DNA of 64,000 nucleotides from Paracidovorax sp031843945 (GCF_031843945.1 NZ_JAVTJJ010000001.1:186001-250000); one strand, 5' to 3'. Counted from the first letter of the stretch, positions 49,015 to 58,369 are shown. A program made the numbers and translations. Notes: a model not told the origin generated them from the letters alone.

Positions 49015-51015
49015 TCAGGCTTCAACCGGACCACTTTGCAGCGCTTCCAGCTGTCCGGATACATCCAGCCACTTTTCTTCCAGCGCGGCCGTTTCGTCTG
49101 CACCGGCTTTGAGCTTGCGGCCGCCCTCGGCGATTTCAGCCGGGGGCAGGCTCTGGCTCAGTCTGGCTTCCAGCGCCACCTTTTCCTGCGCGAGTGCCGC
49201 GAGTCGCTGGTCGATGCGTTCCAGTTCCTTCTTCAGGGGTCGGCTTTTCTCGGCCAACTGCTGGCGCGCCTGAGCGCCGAGTTTGCGCTGCTCAGGAGCC
49301 GGCGCCGCCGCCTGAATGGGTGCTGCTGCGGCAGGGGCGGGCGCAGCAGCGGCTCGCGACGCCTGGGCATCGGCGGTCTTGGCCACTTCGCGCAGGCGCT
49401 TGGCCTCTTCCAGCAGGTAGCGCTGGTAGTCGTCCAGGTCGCCGTCGAACGGGCCGACCACGCCCCGGCCCACCAGCCAGAACTCATCGCACACCGAACG
49501 CAGCAGCGCTCGGTCGTGGCTGACGAGCATGAGCGTGCCTTCGAATTCGTTGAGCGCCATGGCGAGCGCTTCGCGCGTGGCCAAGTCCAGGTGGTTTGTC
49601 GGCTCGTCCAGCAGAAGCAGGTTGGGGCGCTGCCAGACCATCATGGCCAGTACCAAGCGGGCCTTTTCGCCGCCGCTCATGGTGCCCACGGCTTGCTTGA
49701 CCATGTCGCCGGAGAAATTGAAGGTGCCCAGGTAGCTGCGCAGATCCTGCTCGCGCGAGGGCTGTTTGGCGTCGGCACCCATTTCCTTGGCCAGACGAAT
49801 CATGTGCTCCAGCGGGTTATCTTGCGGGCGCAGCACGTCCAGTTCCTGCTGGGCGAAGTAGCCGATGCGCAGGCCCTTGCCTTCGATGATCTGGCCGGCG
49901 AGTGGCTTCATGTCGTGCGCCACCGTCTTCACGAAGGTCGATTTGCCCTGGCCGTTGGCGCCCAGAATGCCGATGCGCTGGCCGGCCATCACCGACTTGC
50001 TGACGCCTGTCAGGATGATCTTCGGCGACTCGCTCTCGTCCTCGAAGGTGTAGCCGAACGAGGCGTTGTCGATGGACATCATCGGGTTGGGGATATGGCC
50101 CGGCTCCTTGAATTCGAACGTGAATTCGGCCTCGGCCAGCAGCGGCGCCACCTTTTCCATGCGCTCGAGCGCCTTGACCCGGCTCTGCGCCTGCTTGGCC
50201 TTGCTGGCTTTGGCCTTGAAGCGATCGATGAACTTTTGCAGGTGGGCGATCTTGTCCTGCTGCTTGCTGAAAGCCGACTGCTGCTGCTCCATCTGCAGCG
50301 AGCGCATTTCCTCGAACTTGCTGTAGTTGCCGCCGTAGCGCACCAGCTTGGCGCTCTCGATGTGCAGCGTGACGTTGGTCACGGCGTCCAGAAACTCGCG
50401 GTCATGGCTGATGACGATCATGGTGCCGGCATAGGTCTTGAGCCAGGCTTCGAGCCAGACGAGGGCATCCAAGTCCAAGTGGTTGGTGGGCTCGTCCAGC
50501 AGCAACAGGTCGCTGGGGCACATCAGCGCGCGGGCCAGCTGCAGCCGCATGCGCCAGCCGCCGGAAAAGCTGTCCACCGGGCTGTCGAGTTCGCTCGATT
50601 TGAAGCCCAGGCCCAGGATCAGCGCCTGGGCGCGGGAGACGGCGTCGTAATCGCCCGCATCGGCCAGGTCGGTGTAGGCATGGGCGATGGCCATGCCGTC
50701 GTCGGCCGCTTCGGCCGCAGCCAGCTGGGCGCGCAGCTCGACCAGCCGGGTGTCGCCGGACAGCACGAACTCGGTCGCGGTCTCCGACGTCTCGGGCATG
50801 TTCTGCGCCACCTGCGCCATGCGCCACTGGGCCGGAATGAAGAATTCGCCACCGTCTTCGTGCAGCGTGCGGTTGAGCAGCGCAAACAGCGTGGATTTGC
50901 CCGCGCCGTTGCGGCCCACCAGGCCGACGTTTTCGCCGGGGTTGATGGTGGCCGAGACGTTGTCGAGCAAGACCTTGGCGCTGCGGCGCAGGGTGAGGTT
51001 TCTGAGAGTGATCAT
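49015..51015 (-). CDS. ABC-F family ATPase (YheS-like)
   Basis: This protein of 666 residues has two ATPase domains and no membrane part, as in ABC-F translation factors. The first domain has GRNGAGKST, FSGGWRMRLQLARAL and LLLLDEPTNHLDLDAL. The second has GANGQGKST, MSGGEKARLVLAMM and LLLLDEPTNHLDLATRE. A charged interdomain linker rich in Lys/Ala and a C-terminal coiled-coil extension (about 560-666) fit YheS/Uup-like members that act on stalled ribosomes. The frame opens at 51141, but ATG at 51015 (MITLRNLTLRRSAKVLL) is the natural start. Confidence 0.92.
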   Translation of the reverse strand: MITLRNLTLRRSAKVLLDNVSATINPGENVGLVGRNGAGKSTLFALLNRTLHEDGGEFFIPAQWRMAQVAQNMPETSETATEFVLSGDTRLVELRAQLAAAEAADDGMAIAHAYTDLADAGDYDAVSRAQALILGLGFKSSELDSPVDSFSGGWRMRLQLARALMCPSDLLLLDEPTNHLDLDALVWLEAWLKTYAGTMIVISHDREFLDAVTNVTLHIESAKLVRYGGNYSKFEEMRSLQMEQQQSAFSKQQDKIAHLQKFIDRFKAKASKAKQAQSRVKALERMEKVAPLLAEAEFTFEFKEPGHIPNPMMSIDNASFGYTFEDESESPKIILTGVSKSVMAGQRIGILGANGQGKSTFVKTVAHDMKPLAGQIIEGKGLRIGYFAQQELDVLRPQDNPLEHMIRLAKEMGADAKQPSREQDLRSYLGTFNFSGDMVKQAVGTMSGGEKARLVLAMMVWQRPNLLLLDEPTNHLDLATREALAMALNEFEGTLMLVSHDRALLRSVCDEFWLVGRGVVGPFDGDLDDYQRYLLEEAKRLREVAKTADAQASRAAAAPAPAAAAPIQAAAPAPEQRKLGAQARQQLAEKSRPLKKELERIDQRLAALAQEKVALEARLSQSLPPAEIAEGGRKLKAGADETAALEEKWLDVSGQLEALQSGPVEA

Positions 51016-51258
51016 GAAAATACCAAAGGAAAACGGAGGGCGCCTTGGAACCAGGGCACCCGCATGCAGGAGACGCGTGCGCACATCGGCACGCGAGGAA
51101 AAGAGGGCGCAGCAGGCCCGGTCAGCGCGTCGATGCGTCAACGCACGGACGGGCTGTATGAACGCAGCTTTTGCGAAGCTACGCCATCGCGAGAAGCCGG
51201 CACCACTCGTCGCGTGGTTGCGGCGTTCCGCGGGCGGGCTGGGTGACGGAGCCCACGG

Positions 51259-52167
51259 TCACATCGGCAGCGCCACCAGCGCCTCGCGAGTGATCAGCAG
51301 CACTTGGTCGTCGCCTGCGCTGGTGTCCAGCCAGAACACCGGCAAGCGTGGGAAGGCGGCCTCGAAGTGCTCGCGCTCGTTGCCGATTTCCAGCACCAGC
51401 ACGGCGTGCTCGGTCATGCGCGCGGGCACGTCGGCCAGCAGGCGGCGCACGAAGTCCATGCCGTCGTCACCGCCGGCCAATGCGAGTTCGGGTTCGGCGC
51501 GGTATTCAGCGGGCAGCGCGGCCATGCTTTGCGCATTCACGTAGGGCGGGTTGCACAAGATCAAGTCCCACGGGCCGGGCAGTTCCGCCAGGCCGTCAGA
51601 CAGTTGCAGGGCGATACGATCCTGCAGGCCATGCTTGTCCACATTGATGCGGGCGACGGCCAGCGCGTCGGGGGACAGGTCGGCGCCGGTCACCACGACA
51701 TCGGGGTAGGCCATGGCGGCCAGCACGGCCAGGCTGCCGTTGCCGGTGCACAGGTCCAGCACCTGGCGCGTGTGATCGCCCAGAAAATCGTCGATGCTGC
51801 CGTCGGCCAGCAACTCGGCGATGAAGCTGCGCGGCACGATGGCGCGCTCGTCCACGTAGAACGGCACGCCCTGCAGCCAGGCTTCTTGCGTCAGATAGGC
51901 GGCGGGCTTGCGCGTAGCAATGCGTTCTTCAAAAAGCATAGCTACCCGCGCTTGATCCGCCTGCGCTACAGGGTGATTTGACTGAGATTCTTCGCCGTCA
52001 TCCAGGGGCGTGTCGAGCGGCAGGCCCAGGCGCCAAAGCACCAGCCATGCGGCCTCGTCGTGCGCATTGGCGGTGCCGTGGCCGAAGGCGACGCCGGCCG
52101 CTTCAAGGCGCTGGGCCCCGGATGCGACGAGCGCGCCCAGAGTGGCGCCGTGCACGGTGCCGGTCAT
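51259..52167 (-). CDS. prmB: Ribosomal protein L3 glutamine N5-methyltransferase PrmB
   Basis: This class I methyltransferase has 302 residues with motif I LDLCTGNGSLAVLAA and the catalytic NPPY in LILCNPPYVNAQS. The N-terminal helical domain and the YVDERAIVPRSFIAELL segment fit PrmB, which methylates a glutamine of L3. Residues about 62-79 (ADQARVAMLFEE region) are encoded by a dispersed repeat in frame. Its ATG overlaps the dapE stop in ATGA. Confidence 0.92.
   Translation of the reverse strand: MTGTVHGATLGALVASGAQRLEAAGVAFGHGTANAHDEAAWLVLWRLGLPLDTPLDDGEESQSNHPVAQADQARVAMLFEERIATRKPAAYLTQEAWLQGVPFYVDERAIVPRSFIAELLADGSIDDFLGDHTRQVLDLCTGNGSLAVLAAMAYPDVVVTGADLSPDALAVARINVDKHGLQDRIALQLSDGLAELPGPWDLILCNPPYVNAQSMAALPAEYRAEPELALAGGDDGMDFVRRLLADVPARMTEHAVLVLEIGNEREHFEAAFPRLPVFWLDTSAGDDQVLLITREALVALPM
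51930..51982 (+). repeat. Dispersed palindromic repeat, copy 11, inside prmB
   Basis: The plus strand reads aaaaagcatagctacccg, cgcttgatccgcctgcgc, tacagggtgatttga. It is a diverged copy, antisense to prmB, and is read in frame as PVAQADQARVAMLF in the protein. Confidence 0.65.
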
Positions 52168-53339
52168 GCCCGAACCTGCGTGTTCAGGTTTTCCAGCGTG
52201 CGGCGGTAGATGTTCTTGAGCGGCTCGATGTCGGCGACCACGATGTGCTCGTCGATCTTGTGGATGGTGGCATTGGGTGGGCCGACTTCGATCACCTGCG
52301 GGCAGATCTGCGCGATGAACCGGCCGTCGCTGGTGCCGCCGGTGGTGGACAGCTCGGTCGTTAAACCCGTTTCGTCCGCGATGGCCTGCTGCACTGCGAC
52401 CATCAGCTCGCCCGGCGTGGTCAGGAAGGGCTGGCCGCCCAGCGTCCAGACCAGGTCGTATTCAAGGTCGTGCCGGTCGAGCAGGGCGTGCACGCGCTGC
52501 TTCAGTCCGTCGGCCGTGCTTTCGGTGCTAAAGCGGAAATTGAAGTCGATGACCACAGCGCCAGGAATGACGTTGGTGGCGCCCGTGCCGCCGTGGATGT
52601 TGCTCATCTGCCAGCTGGTGGGCGGAAAGAACGCATTGCCTTCGTCCCACACCGTGGCGGCGAGTTCAGCCAGCGCGGGCACGGCCTGGTGGATCGGGTT
52701 GCGCGCCAGCTGCGGGTAGGCGATGTGGCCCTGGACGCCGCGCACCGTGAGCCGGCCGCTGAGCGTGCCGCGTCGGCCGTTCTTGACCATGTCACCGGTC
52801 TGGCGCACGGAAGTGGGCTCGCCCACGATGCACCAGTCGATCGCTTCGCCGCGCGCCTTGAGCTGCTCGACCACGACCTTGGTGCCGTCGAGCGAGGGGC
52901 CTTCCTCGTCGCTGGTCAGCAGCAAGGCGATGGCGATGCTCGGATCGGGCGTAGCGCCGAGAAATTCTTCCACCGCAACGACGAAGGCCGCGATGGAGGT
53001 CTTCATGTCACTGGCACCGCGCCCGTACAGGCGGCCTTCGCGATGCGTAGGCGTGAACGGTGCGCTGCTCCACTGCTCGACGGGGCCGGTAGGCACCACA
53101 TCGGTATGGCCGGCAAACACTATCGTTTTGATAGCTGCTTGCGCTTGTGTATCAAGCGCTGCAGGCCGTTTTGCCCATAAATTGCTGACACGGAAGCTGT
53201 CGGGCCCGCTGTCCAGCCGCTCGCAGACGAAGCCCAGCGGCGCCAGGCGTGCGGCCAGCAGGTCGAGGCAGCCGGCGTCTTCTGGGGTGACGGAGGGGCG
53301 GGAGATGAGCTGTTCGGCCAGGGTCAGGGTGCGGGACAT
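52164..53339 (-). CDS. dapE: Succinyl-diaminopimelate desuccinylase DapE
   Basis: This metallohydrolase of the M20 family has 391 residues. The zinc-binding His lies in FAGHTDVVPTG, Asp in GRGASDMKTSIAAF, and Glu in TSDEEGPSLDGT; the C-terminal His lies in a TIHKIDEH segment. It removes succinate in lysine/diaminopimelate synthesis. Residues about 54-74, immediately before the GHTD motif, are encoded by an in-frame copy of the dispersed repeat. The frame opens at 53519, but ATG at 53339 gives the family start. Confidence 0.94.
   Translation of the reverse strand: MSRTLTLAEQLISRPSVTPEDAGCLDLLAARLAPLGFVCERLDSGPDSFRVSNLWAKRPAALDTQAQAAIKTIVFAGHTDVVPTGPVEQWSSAPFTPTHREGRLYGRGASDMKTSIAAFVVAVEEFLGATPDPSIAIALLLTSDEEGPSLDGTKVVVEQLKARGEAIDWCIVGEPTSVRQTGDMVKNGRRGTLSGRLTVRGVQGHIAYPQLARNPIHQAVPALAELAATVWDEGNAFFPPTSWQMSNIHGGTGATNVIPGAVVIDFNFRFSTESTADGLKQRVHALLDRHDLEYDLVWTLGGQPFLTTPGELMVAVQQAIADETGLTTELSTTGGTSDGRFIAQICPQVIEVGPPNATIHKIDEHIVVADIEPLKNIYRRTLENLNTQVRA
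53119..53179 (+). repeat. Dispersed palindromic repeat, copy 12, inside dapE
   Basis: The plus strand reads actatcgttttgatagct, gcttgcgcttgtgtatc, aagcgctgcaggcc, gttttgcccata. It is almost as well preserved as the intergenic copies, yet is read in frame as AALDTQAQAAIKTIV in DapE. Confidence 0.9.
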
Positions 53340-53395
53340 CGGAGGGACAAAAAAGCGCGGCAGCGCGTGGGCAGGGTGTGTCGTTCGGGGTGCTG

Positions 53396-54556
53396 TCAGC
53401 CGGCCTTGACGTCGAGCACGATCTCGGTGAACGAGGGCTCGTCGTCTTCGGGCGGTGGCGCTTCCTGGCGGGCCAGGGCGGTTTTGGAATTCATGTTGAA
53501 GTCGTTCTGCAGGCGCCACATCAGGTTGGTCGGCGAATCGGCATTCGCCATGCCTTCCTTGCGGTCGATGCGGTTGCTCAGGATCATCTGCGACAGGGCT
53601 TCCTCGAACGTCTGCGAGCCTTCGGCCATGGATTTTTCCATCGCTTCGCGCACGCCGGAGAAATCACCGCTTTCGATCAGCTCGGATATCAGCTTGGTGT
53701 TCAGCAGGACCTCGGTGGCCGGCAGGCGTTCGCCCTCGGGCGTGCGCACCAGGCGCTGCGAGACGATGGCCTTCAGCGCCGACGCCAGGTCGCCCAGCAT
53801 GGTCTCGCGCACTTCGACCGGGTAGAACGACAGGATGCGGTTGAGCGCGTGGTAGCTGTTGTTGCCGTGCAGGGTGGCAAGGCACAGGTGGCCCGACTGC
53901 GCATAGGCTATGGCGGCGGACATGGTCTCCCGGTCGCGGATTTCGCCGATCAGGATCACGTCGGGCGCCTGGCGCAGCGCGTTCTTCAGCGCGGTCTGCA
54001 GCGACTGCGTATCGCCACCGATCTCGCGCTGGTTGACGATGGATTTCTTGTTCTTGAACTGGTATTCGACCGGGTCTTCCACGGTCAGGATGTGGCCGGT
54101 CTGCTGCGCGTTACGACTGTCGATCATTGACGCCAGCGTAGTGCTTTTGCCCGAGCCGGTCGCGCCGACGACCAGAATGAGGCCGCGCTTTTCCAGAATC
54201 AGATCGCCCAACACGGGCGGCAGGTTGAGTGTGGACAGCTCGGGAATCTGCTGCGCAATGAAGCGGATCACCACCGCGTAGCTGCCGCGCTGGCGCATGG
54301 CGCTGATCCGAAAGCGGCCCACGCCAGACAAGGGCACGCCCATGTTCAGCTCGCCGGTTTCTTCCAGCTCTTCGATGCGCTGCGGCGGAACGATTTCTGC
54401 CAGCAGGTTGCGCGGCGCGTCGGGCGGCAGGATCTGGCCGTTGATCGGCACGCACTCGCCGTTGATGCGAATGAGGGCCGGCGCGTTCGCCGCCAGGTAT
54501 ATGTCGGACGCCCGCTTCTCGGCCATCAGCCGCAGAATCCGTTCCATCGTGCTCAT
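53396..54556 (-). CDS. pilU: Type IV pilus retraction ATPase, PilT/PilU family
   Basis: This GspE-type ATPase has 386 residues with Walker A GATGSGKSTTL, Asp box TVEDPVEYQF, Walker B VILIGEIRDRETM and the His box HLCLATLHGN. Length and the C-terminal extension beyond the PilT core fit PilU, the accessory retraction ATPase of type IV pili. No pilT is adjacent; it lies between dapD and dapE on the same strand. Confidence 0.88.
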   Translation of the reverse strand: MSTMERILRLMAEKRASDIYLAANAPALIRINGECVPINGQILPPDAPRNLLAEIVPPQRIEELEETGELNMGVPLSGVGRFRISAMRQRGSYAVVIRFIAQQIPELSTLNLPPVLGDLILEKRGLILVVGATGSGKSTTLASMIDSRNAQQTGHILTVEDPVEYQFKNKKSIVNQREIGGDTQSLQTALKNALRQAPDVILIGEIRDRETMSAAIAYAQSGHLCLATLHGNNSYHALNRILSFYPVEVRETMLGDLASALKAIVSQRLVRTPEGERLPATEVLLNTKLISELIESGDFSGVREAMEKSMAEGSQTFEEALSQMILSNRIDRKEGMANADSPTNLMWRLQNDFNMNSKTALARQEAPPPEDDEPSFTEIVLDVKAG

Positions 54557-54632
54557 GGTGATTGCCTTTGTGCCAGGTTGAGGTCGGCAAAGCGGGCCCT
54601 GGGGCCGCGCGGTAGAACGTATGGGACGGTCT

Positions 54633-55466
54633 TTAGTCGCGCAGCAGATCGTTCAGGCTGGTCTTGGACCGGGTCTGCGCGTCCACGGTCTTGACGATCA
54701 CGGCTGCATAGGTGGAATAGTCCTGGCCCGACTTGGTCTTCTTGGGCAGGCTGCCGCTGATGACCACGCTGCCCGAAGGCACGCGACCAAAGCTGATCTC
54801 GCCCGTGTCGCGGTTGAAAATGGGGGTGCTCTGGCCGAGGTACACGCCCATGCCCAGCACGGAGTTCTCTTCGACGATCACGCCTTCGACCACTTCGGAG
54901 CGCGCGCCGATGAAGCAGTTGTCTTCGATGATCGTTGGGTTGGCTTGCAGGGGCTCGAGCACGCCGCCCAGGCCGACACCGCCCGAGAGGTGCACGTTCT
55001 TGCCCACTTGCGCGCAGGAACCCACGGTGGCCCAGGTGTCGACCATGGTGCCTTCATCGACATAGGCGCCGATGTTCACGTAACTGGGCATCAGGATCGC
55101 GCCACGGGCGATGTAGCTGCCGCGCCGGGCCACGGCCGGGGGCACCACTCGCACGCCGGTGGCGGCCATTTCCTCAGCCGACAGATGGGCGAACTTGGTC
55201 TGCACCTTGTCGAAGAAGCCCAGGTCACCGGCCTTCATCAGTTCGTTGTCCTTGAGGCGGAAAGACAGCAGCACAGCCTTCTTGATCCACTGGTGCACCG
55301 TCCACTGGCCCACGCCCTCACGCGTGGCCACGCGCAGCTTGCCGTTGTTCAGCTCGGCAATGACGTGTTCCACGGCATCGACCACTTCCTTGGGCGCCGA
55401 TGAAGGCGAAAGGCTGGTGCGGTTGTCCCAGGCGTTGTCGATCAGGGTCTGCAGTTGTTGTGTCAT
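54633..55466 (-). CDS. dapD: Tetrahydrodipicolinate N-succinyltransferase DapD
   Basis: This protein of 277 residues is a hexapeptide-repeat acyltransferase. The left-handed helix segment includes GAILMPSYVNIGAYVDEGT, then CFIGARSEVVEGVIVEENS. It transfers succinate to tetrahydrodipicolinate, the step before DapC. It starts about 20 bases after the dapC stop. Confidence 0.95.
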   Translation of the reverse strand: MTQQLQTLIDNAWDNRTSLSPSSAPKEVVDAVEHVIAELNNGKLRVATREGVGQWTVHQWIKKAVLLSFRLKDNELMKAGDLGFFDKVQTKFAHLSAEEMAATGVRVVPPAVARRGSYIARGAILMPSYVNIGAYVDEGTMVDTWATVGSCAQVGKNVHLSGGVGLGGVLEPLQANPTIIEDNCFIGARSEVVEGVIVEENSVLGMGVYLGQSTPIFNRDTGEISFGRVPSGSVVISGSLPKKTKSGQDYSTYAAVIVKTVDAQTRSKTSLNDLLRD

Positions 55467-55488
55467 GGGTCGGTCGGATCGGAATGGA

Positions 55489-56691
55489 TCAGGTACGGGA
55501 TTGGATGAATTGCACGATGCGCAGCGCTGCTTCGACGCATTCTTCGGTTTCGGCCACCAGGGCCATGCGCACGCGTTGGGCGCCAGGGTTCACTCCACCA
55601 GCCTCACGGGCCAGGTAGCTGCCCGGCAGCACGGTGACATTGTATTGAGCCAACAGGGCGCGGGCGAACTCGGCATCGGTCATGCCCAGCGCATCGGGCA
55701 CCTTGGCCCAGAGGTAGAAACCGGCGTCGGGCAGCTTGACTTCCATCACGCCAGCCAGCAAAGGGGTGACCTGGGCAAACTTCTTGCGGTAGAGCGCGCG
55801 GTTCTCGGTCACGTGCTGCTCGTCGCTCCAGGCGGCTACGCTCGCACCCTGCACGGCCAGGCCCATGGCGCTGCCGTGGTAGGTGCGGTAGAGCAAAAAG
55901 GCCTTGATGAGCGCTGCATCGCCCGCGACGAAGCCGCTGCGCAGGCCAGGCACGTTGCTGCGCTTGGACAGGCTGGTGAAAGCGACAAGATTGCGGAAGT
56001 CGGTACGGCCCAGCTTGGCTGCCGCTTCCAGGCCGCCCAGTGGCGGCTCGCCTTGAAAGTAGATCTCGCTATAGCACTCGTCAGAGGCAATGACGAAGCC
56101 GTAGCGGTCGCTCAGCGCAAACAGTTTCTTCCATTCGGCCAGCGGCATGACTGCGCCGGTGGGGTTGCCGGGTGAACAGACGAAGATCAGCTGCGTCTTC
56201 TGCCAGACGTCCTCGGGCACGCCGTCCCAATTCACCGCGAAGTTGCGGGCGGGATCGCTGGGAGCGTAGTAGGGCGTGGCCCCAGCCAACAGCGCTGCGC
56301 CTTCGTAGATCTGATAGAACGGATTGGGGCAGACGACCACAGCGTCGCCGCGGGAGGGATCCAGCACGGTCTGTGCGAAGGCAAAGAGCGCTTCGCGCGA
56401 GCCGTTCACCGGCAACACGTGGACCGTGGGCTCTACCGCTACACCATAGCGGCGTTGTAGCCAGGCGGCGCAAACCTCGCGCAAGCGCGGATCGCCCGCG
56501 GTTGCGGGGTAGTTGGCCAGGCCGTCCAGACTGGTGGTGAGCGCCTCTTTGATGAAGACGGGCGTGGGATGGCGAGGCTCGCCCATGCCCAGGCTGATGG
56601 GGCTGTAGTCCGAGGGCAGCGCAACGCCAGCGAACAACTGGCGCAGCCGCTCGAACGGGTAAGGCTGCAATTGGGAGAGCAGGGGATTCAT
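55489..56691 (-). CDS. dapC: Succinyldiaminopimelate transaminase DapC
   Basis: This PLP-dependent fold-I aminotransferase has 400 residues. It shows the N-terminal SLGMGEPRHPTP, CPNPFYQIYEGAALL, the SPGNPTGAV substrate loop, and the Schiff-base lysine in SLSKRSNVPGLRSGF. It makes N-succinyl-diaminopimelate before DapE. It heads the minus-strand run dapC-dapD-pilU-dapE-prmB. Confidence 0.92.
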   Translation of the reverse strand: MNPLLSQLQPYPFERLRQLFAGVALPSDYSPISLGMGEPRHPTPVFIKEALTTSLDGLANYPATAGDPRLREVCAAWLQRRYGVAVEPTVHVLPVNGSREALFAFAQTVLDPSRGDAVVVCPNPFYQIYEGAALLAGATPYYAPSDPARNFAVNWDGVPEDVWQKTQLIFVCSPGNPTGAVMPLAEWKKLFALSDRYGFVIASDECYSEIYFQGEPPLGGLEAAAKLGRTDFRNLVAFTSLSKRSNVPGLRSGFVAGDAALIKAFLLYRTYHGSAMGLAVQGASVAAWSDEQHVTENRALYRKKFAQVTPLLAGVMEVKLPDAGFYLWAKVPDALGMTDAEFARALLAQYNVTVLPGSYLAREAGGVNPGAQRVRMALVAETEECVEAALRIVQFIQSRT

Positions 56692-56860
56692 GGGCCGCGA
56701 TTATGGTGGATGGCGCGCACGCCGGGTCATCGCTACGCCTCGCGCAATCGCCGCAGCAGGCAATACAGCGCCCCGGTGTTCCCCTCTAGCCGAGGATGCT
56801 GCTTGCGGTTACATATAGAAGCACTTCGGGCTCCACTCCGGTGGCCCATTAAGGGTGGTC

Positions 56861-58369
56861 ATGTCTCAGTCCTTTTTTCTGCGTCCTGGCATCGCACTGT
56901 TTCGGCGTTGCCGTCTGCCCACCAAGGTTGCTATCTTGGCGCTGGCGGCTACGACCGCCTTGTTGACGGTGGCCGCCGTGCCAGGGCAGGTCACGGCCGG
57001 TTCTTTCACCGCAGCCGGACTGGGCGCGCTGGTGGTTTTCTATCTGGCCTGGTGTCTGCAGTCGAGCCTGTCGTCGGATCTGGCTCGGCTGCTGCGGCTG
57101 ACCGAACGCACCGCGCAAGGTGATTTGTGCGCGCGGTCAGACATCGTGGGGCGCGACGAACTCGCCCAATTGGCAGTGCAGCTCGACCGCATGGTGCTGA
57201 CGCTGTCGTCGATGGTGGCGGACATCCGCAGCAACGCAGCGCTGGTCTCCCACGCTGGCGAGAGCCTGGCGGCCGACAACCGCGCACTGGCCGAGCGCAC
57301 CGAGCAACAGGCTGCCAACCTCGAACAGACGGCCGCCAGCGTCGAGCAGCTATCTGCCGCCGTGAACAGCAACGCCCAAACCGCCAGCGGCGCCGACGGG
57401 CGCGCCGCGCAGGTGCGCGAAGCAGCGGATGTGGGAGCGGCTGCCATGGAGCAGGCCGTGGAATCGGTACAGGCCATTCAGCAGGGCGCTCGCCGCATGA
57501 ACGAGATCATTGGCGTGATCGACGGAATTGCTTTCCAGACCAATATTCTGGCGCTCAACGCGGCCGTGGAGGCGGCACGTGCGGGCGAACAAGGGCGTGG
57601 GTTTGCGGTGGTGGCATCTGAGGTGCGCAGCTTGGCGGGACGGTCTGGCGAGGCGGCCAAAGAAATCAGGCAACTTATCAGCGACTCAGTCAGGCAGGTG
57701 GAGGCCAGCGCCGGCTTGATCCGCAGCGCGGGCGAAAGCATTGCCGGCGTCACCAGCGGCATTCGGGCCGTCGCAACGAGCGTGCACGAAATTTCCCATT
57801 CCGGCGCCGAACAGAGCGTGGGGCTGCGTGAGATCAGCGCCGCAGTGCAGCAGCTCGACCAGATCACGCAGCGCAACGCGCAGATGGTCGGCCTGGCTGT
57901 GCGGCAAGCAGAAGCGCTGGAAAGCCGCGCTGCGACCTTGTCCCGCGCGGTGCTGACCTTCAAGCTGCAGCAAGGCACGGCCGAAGAGGCGGTGGCCCTG
58001 GTCGGCCGCGCCAGTGCTCTGCGACGCAGCACCTCGCTGGACGGGCTGCTGCGCACCATCACCGAGCCAGCCCAATCCTTTCACGACCGTGACATGTATG
58101 TCTTTGCGCTGGATGCGCAAGGCACCTACCGTGCTTTCGGCGGCAACCCCGCGAAGGTAGGCACGCGGGTGCAGGACATCCCGGGCATCGCGGGCGACCA
58201 ACTGGTGCGCGACATCGTTGAGCAAGCCGCGCGCGGGCCGGGCTGGGTGGAGTACGACATCACCAATCCGGCGACCGGTCAGGTTCAAACGAAAATGTCG
58301 TTCGTGCAGCAGGTGGATGACCTGTATCTGGGATGCGGCGTCTACAAATCGCTCGCTGCGCGGGCTTGA
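56861..58369 (+). CDS. Methyl-accepting chemotaxis protein with C-terminal Cache domain
   Basis: This chemoreceptor has 502 residues. Two helices at about 25-70 have almost no periplasmic loop. A HAMP-like segment and the signalling domain follow; the signalling tip is GIAFQTNILALNAAVEAARA. The last 100 residues (from HDRDMYVFALDAQGTYRAF to GCGVYKSL) form a Cache_2-like domain on the cytoplasmic side. The sensor domain is thus after, not before, the signalling domain. ATG at 56861 follows AAGGGTGG. It is transcribed towards the rnfB stop (convergent). Confidence 0.88.
   Translation: MSQSFFLRPGIALFRRCRLPTKVAILALAATTALLTVAAVPGQVTAGSFTAAGLGALVVFYLAWCLQSSLSSDLARLLRLTERTAQGDLCARSDIVGRDELAQLAVQLDRMVLTLSSMVADIRSNAALVSHAGESLAADNRALAERTEQQAANLEQTAASVEQLSAAVNSNAQTASGADGRAAQVREAADVGAAAMEQAVESVQAIQQGARRMNEIIGVIDGIAFQTNILALNAAVEAARAGEQGRGFAVVASEVRSLAGRSGEAAKEIRQLISDSVRQVEASAGLIRSAGESIAGVTSGIRAVATSVHEISHSGAEQSVGLREISAAVQQLDQITQRNAQMVGLAVRQAEALESRAATLSRAVLTFKLQQGTAEEAVALVGRASALRRSTSLDGLLRTITEPAQSFHDRDMYVFALDAQGTYRAFGGNPAKVGTRVQDIPGIAGDQLVRDIVEQAARGPGWVEYDITNPATGQVQTKMSFVQQVDDLYLGCGVYKSLAARA

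Noticed and set aside
53119..53179. Repeat insertion as evidence that dapE is a pseudogene
   Set aside because: The insertion keeps the frame and all metal-binding motifs before and after it are intact, so the gene is kept as functional. The same reasoning was applied to prmB, pgeF and ligA.
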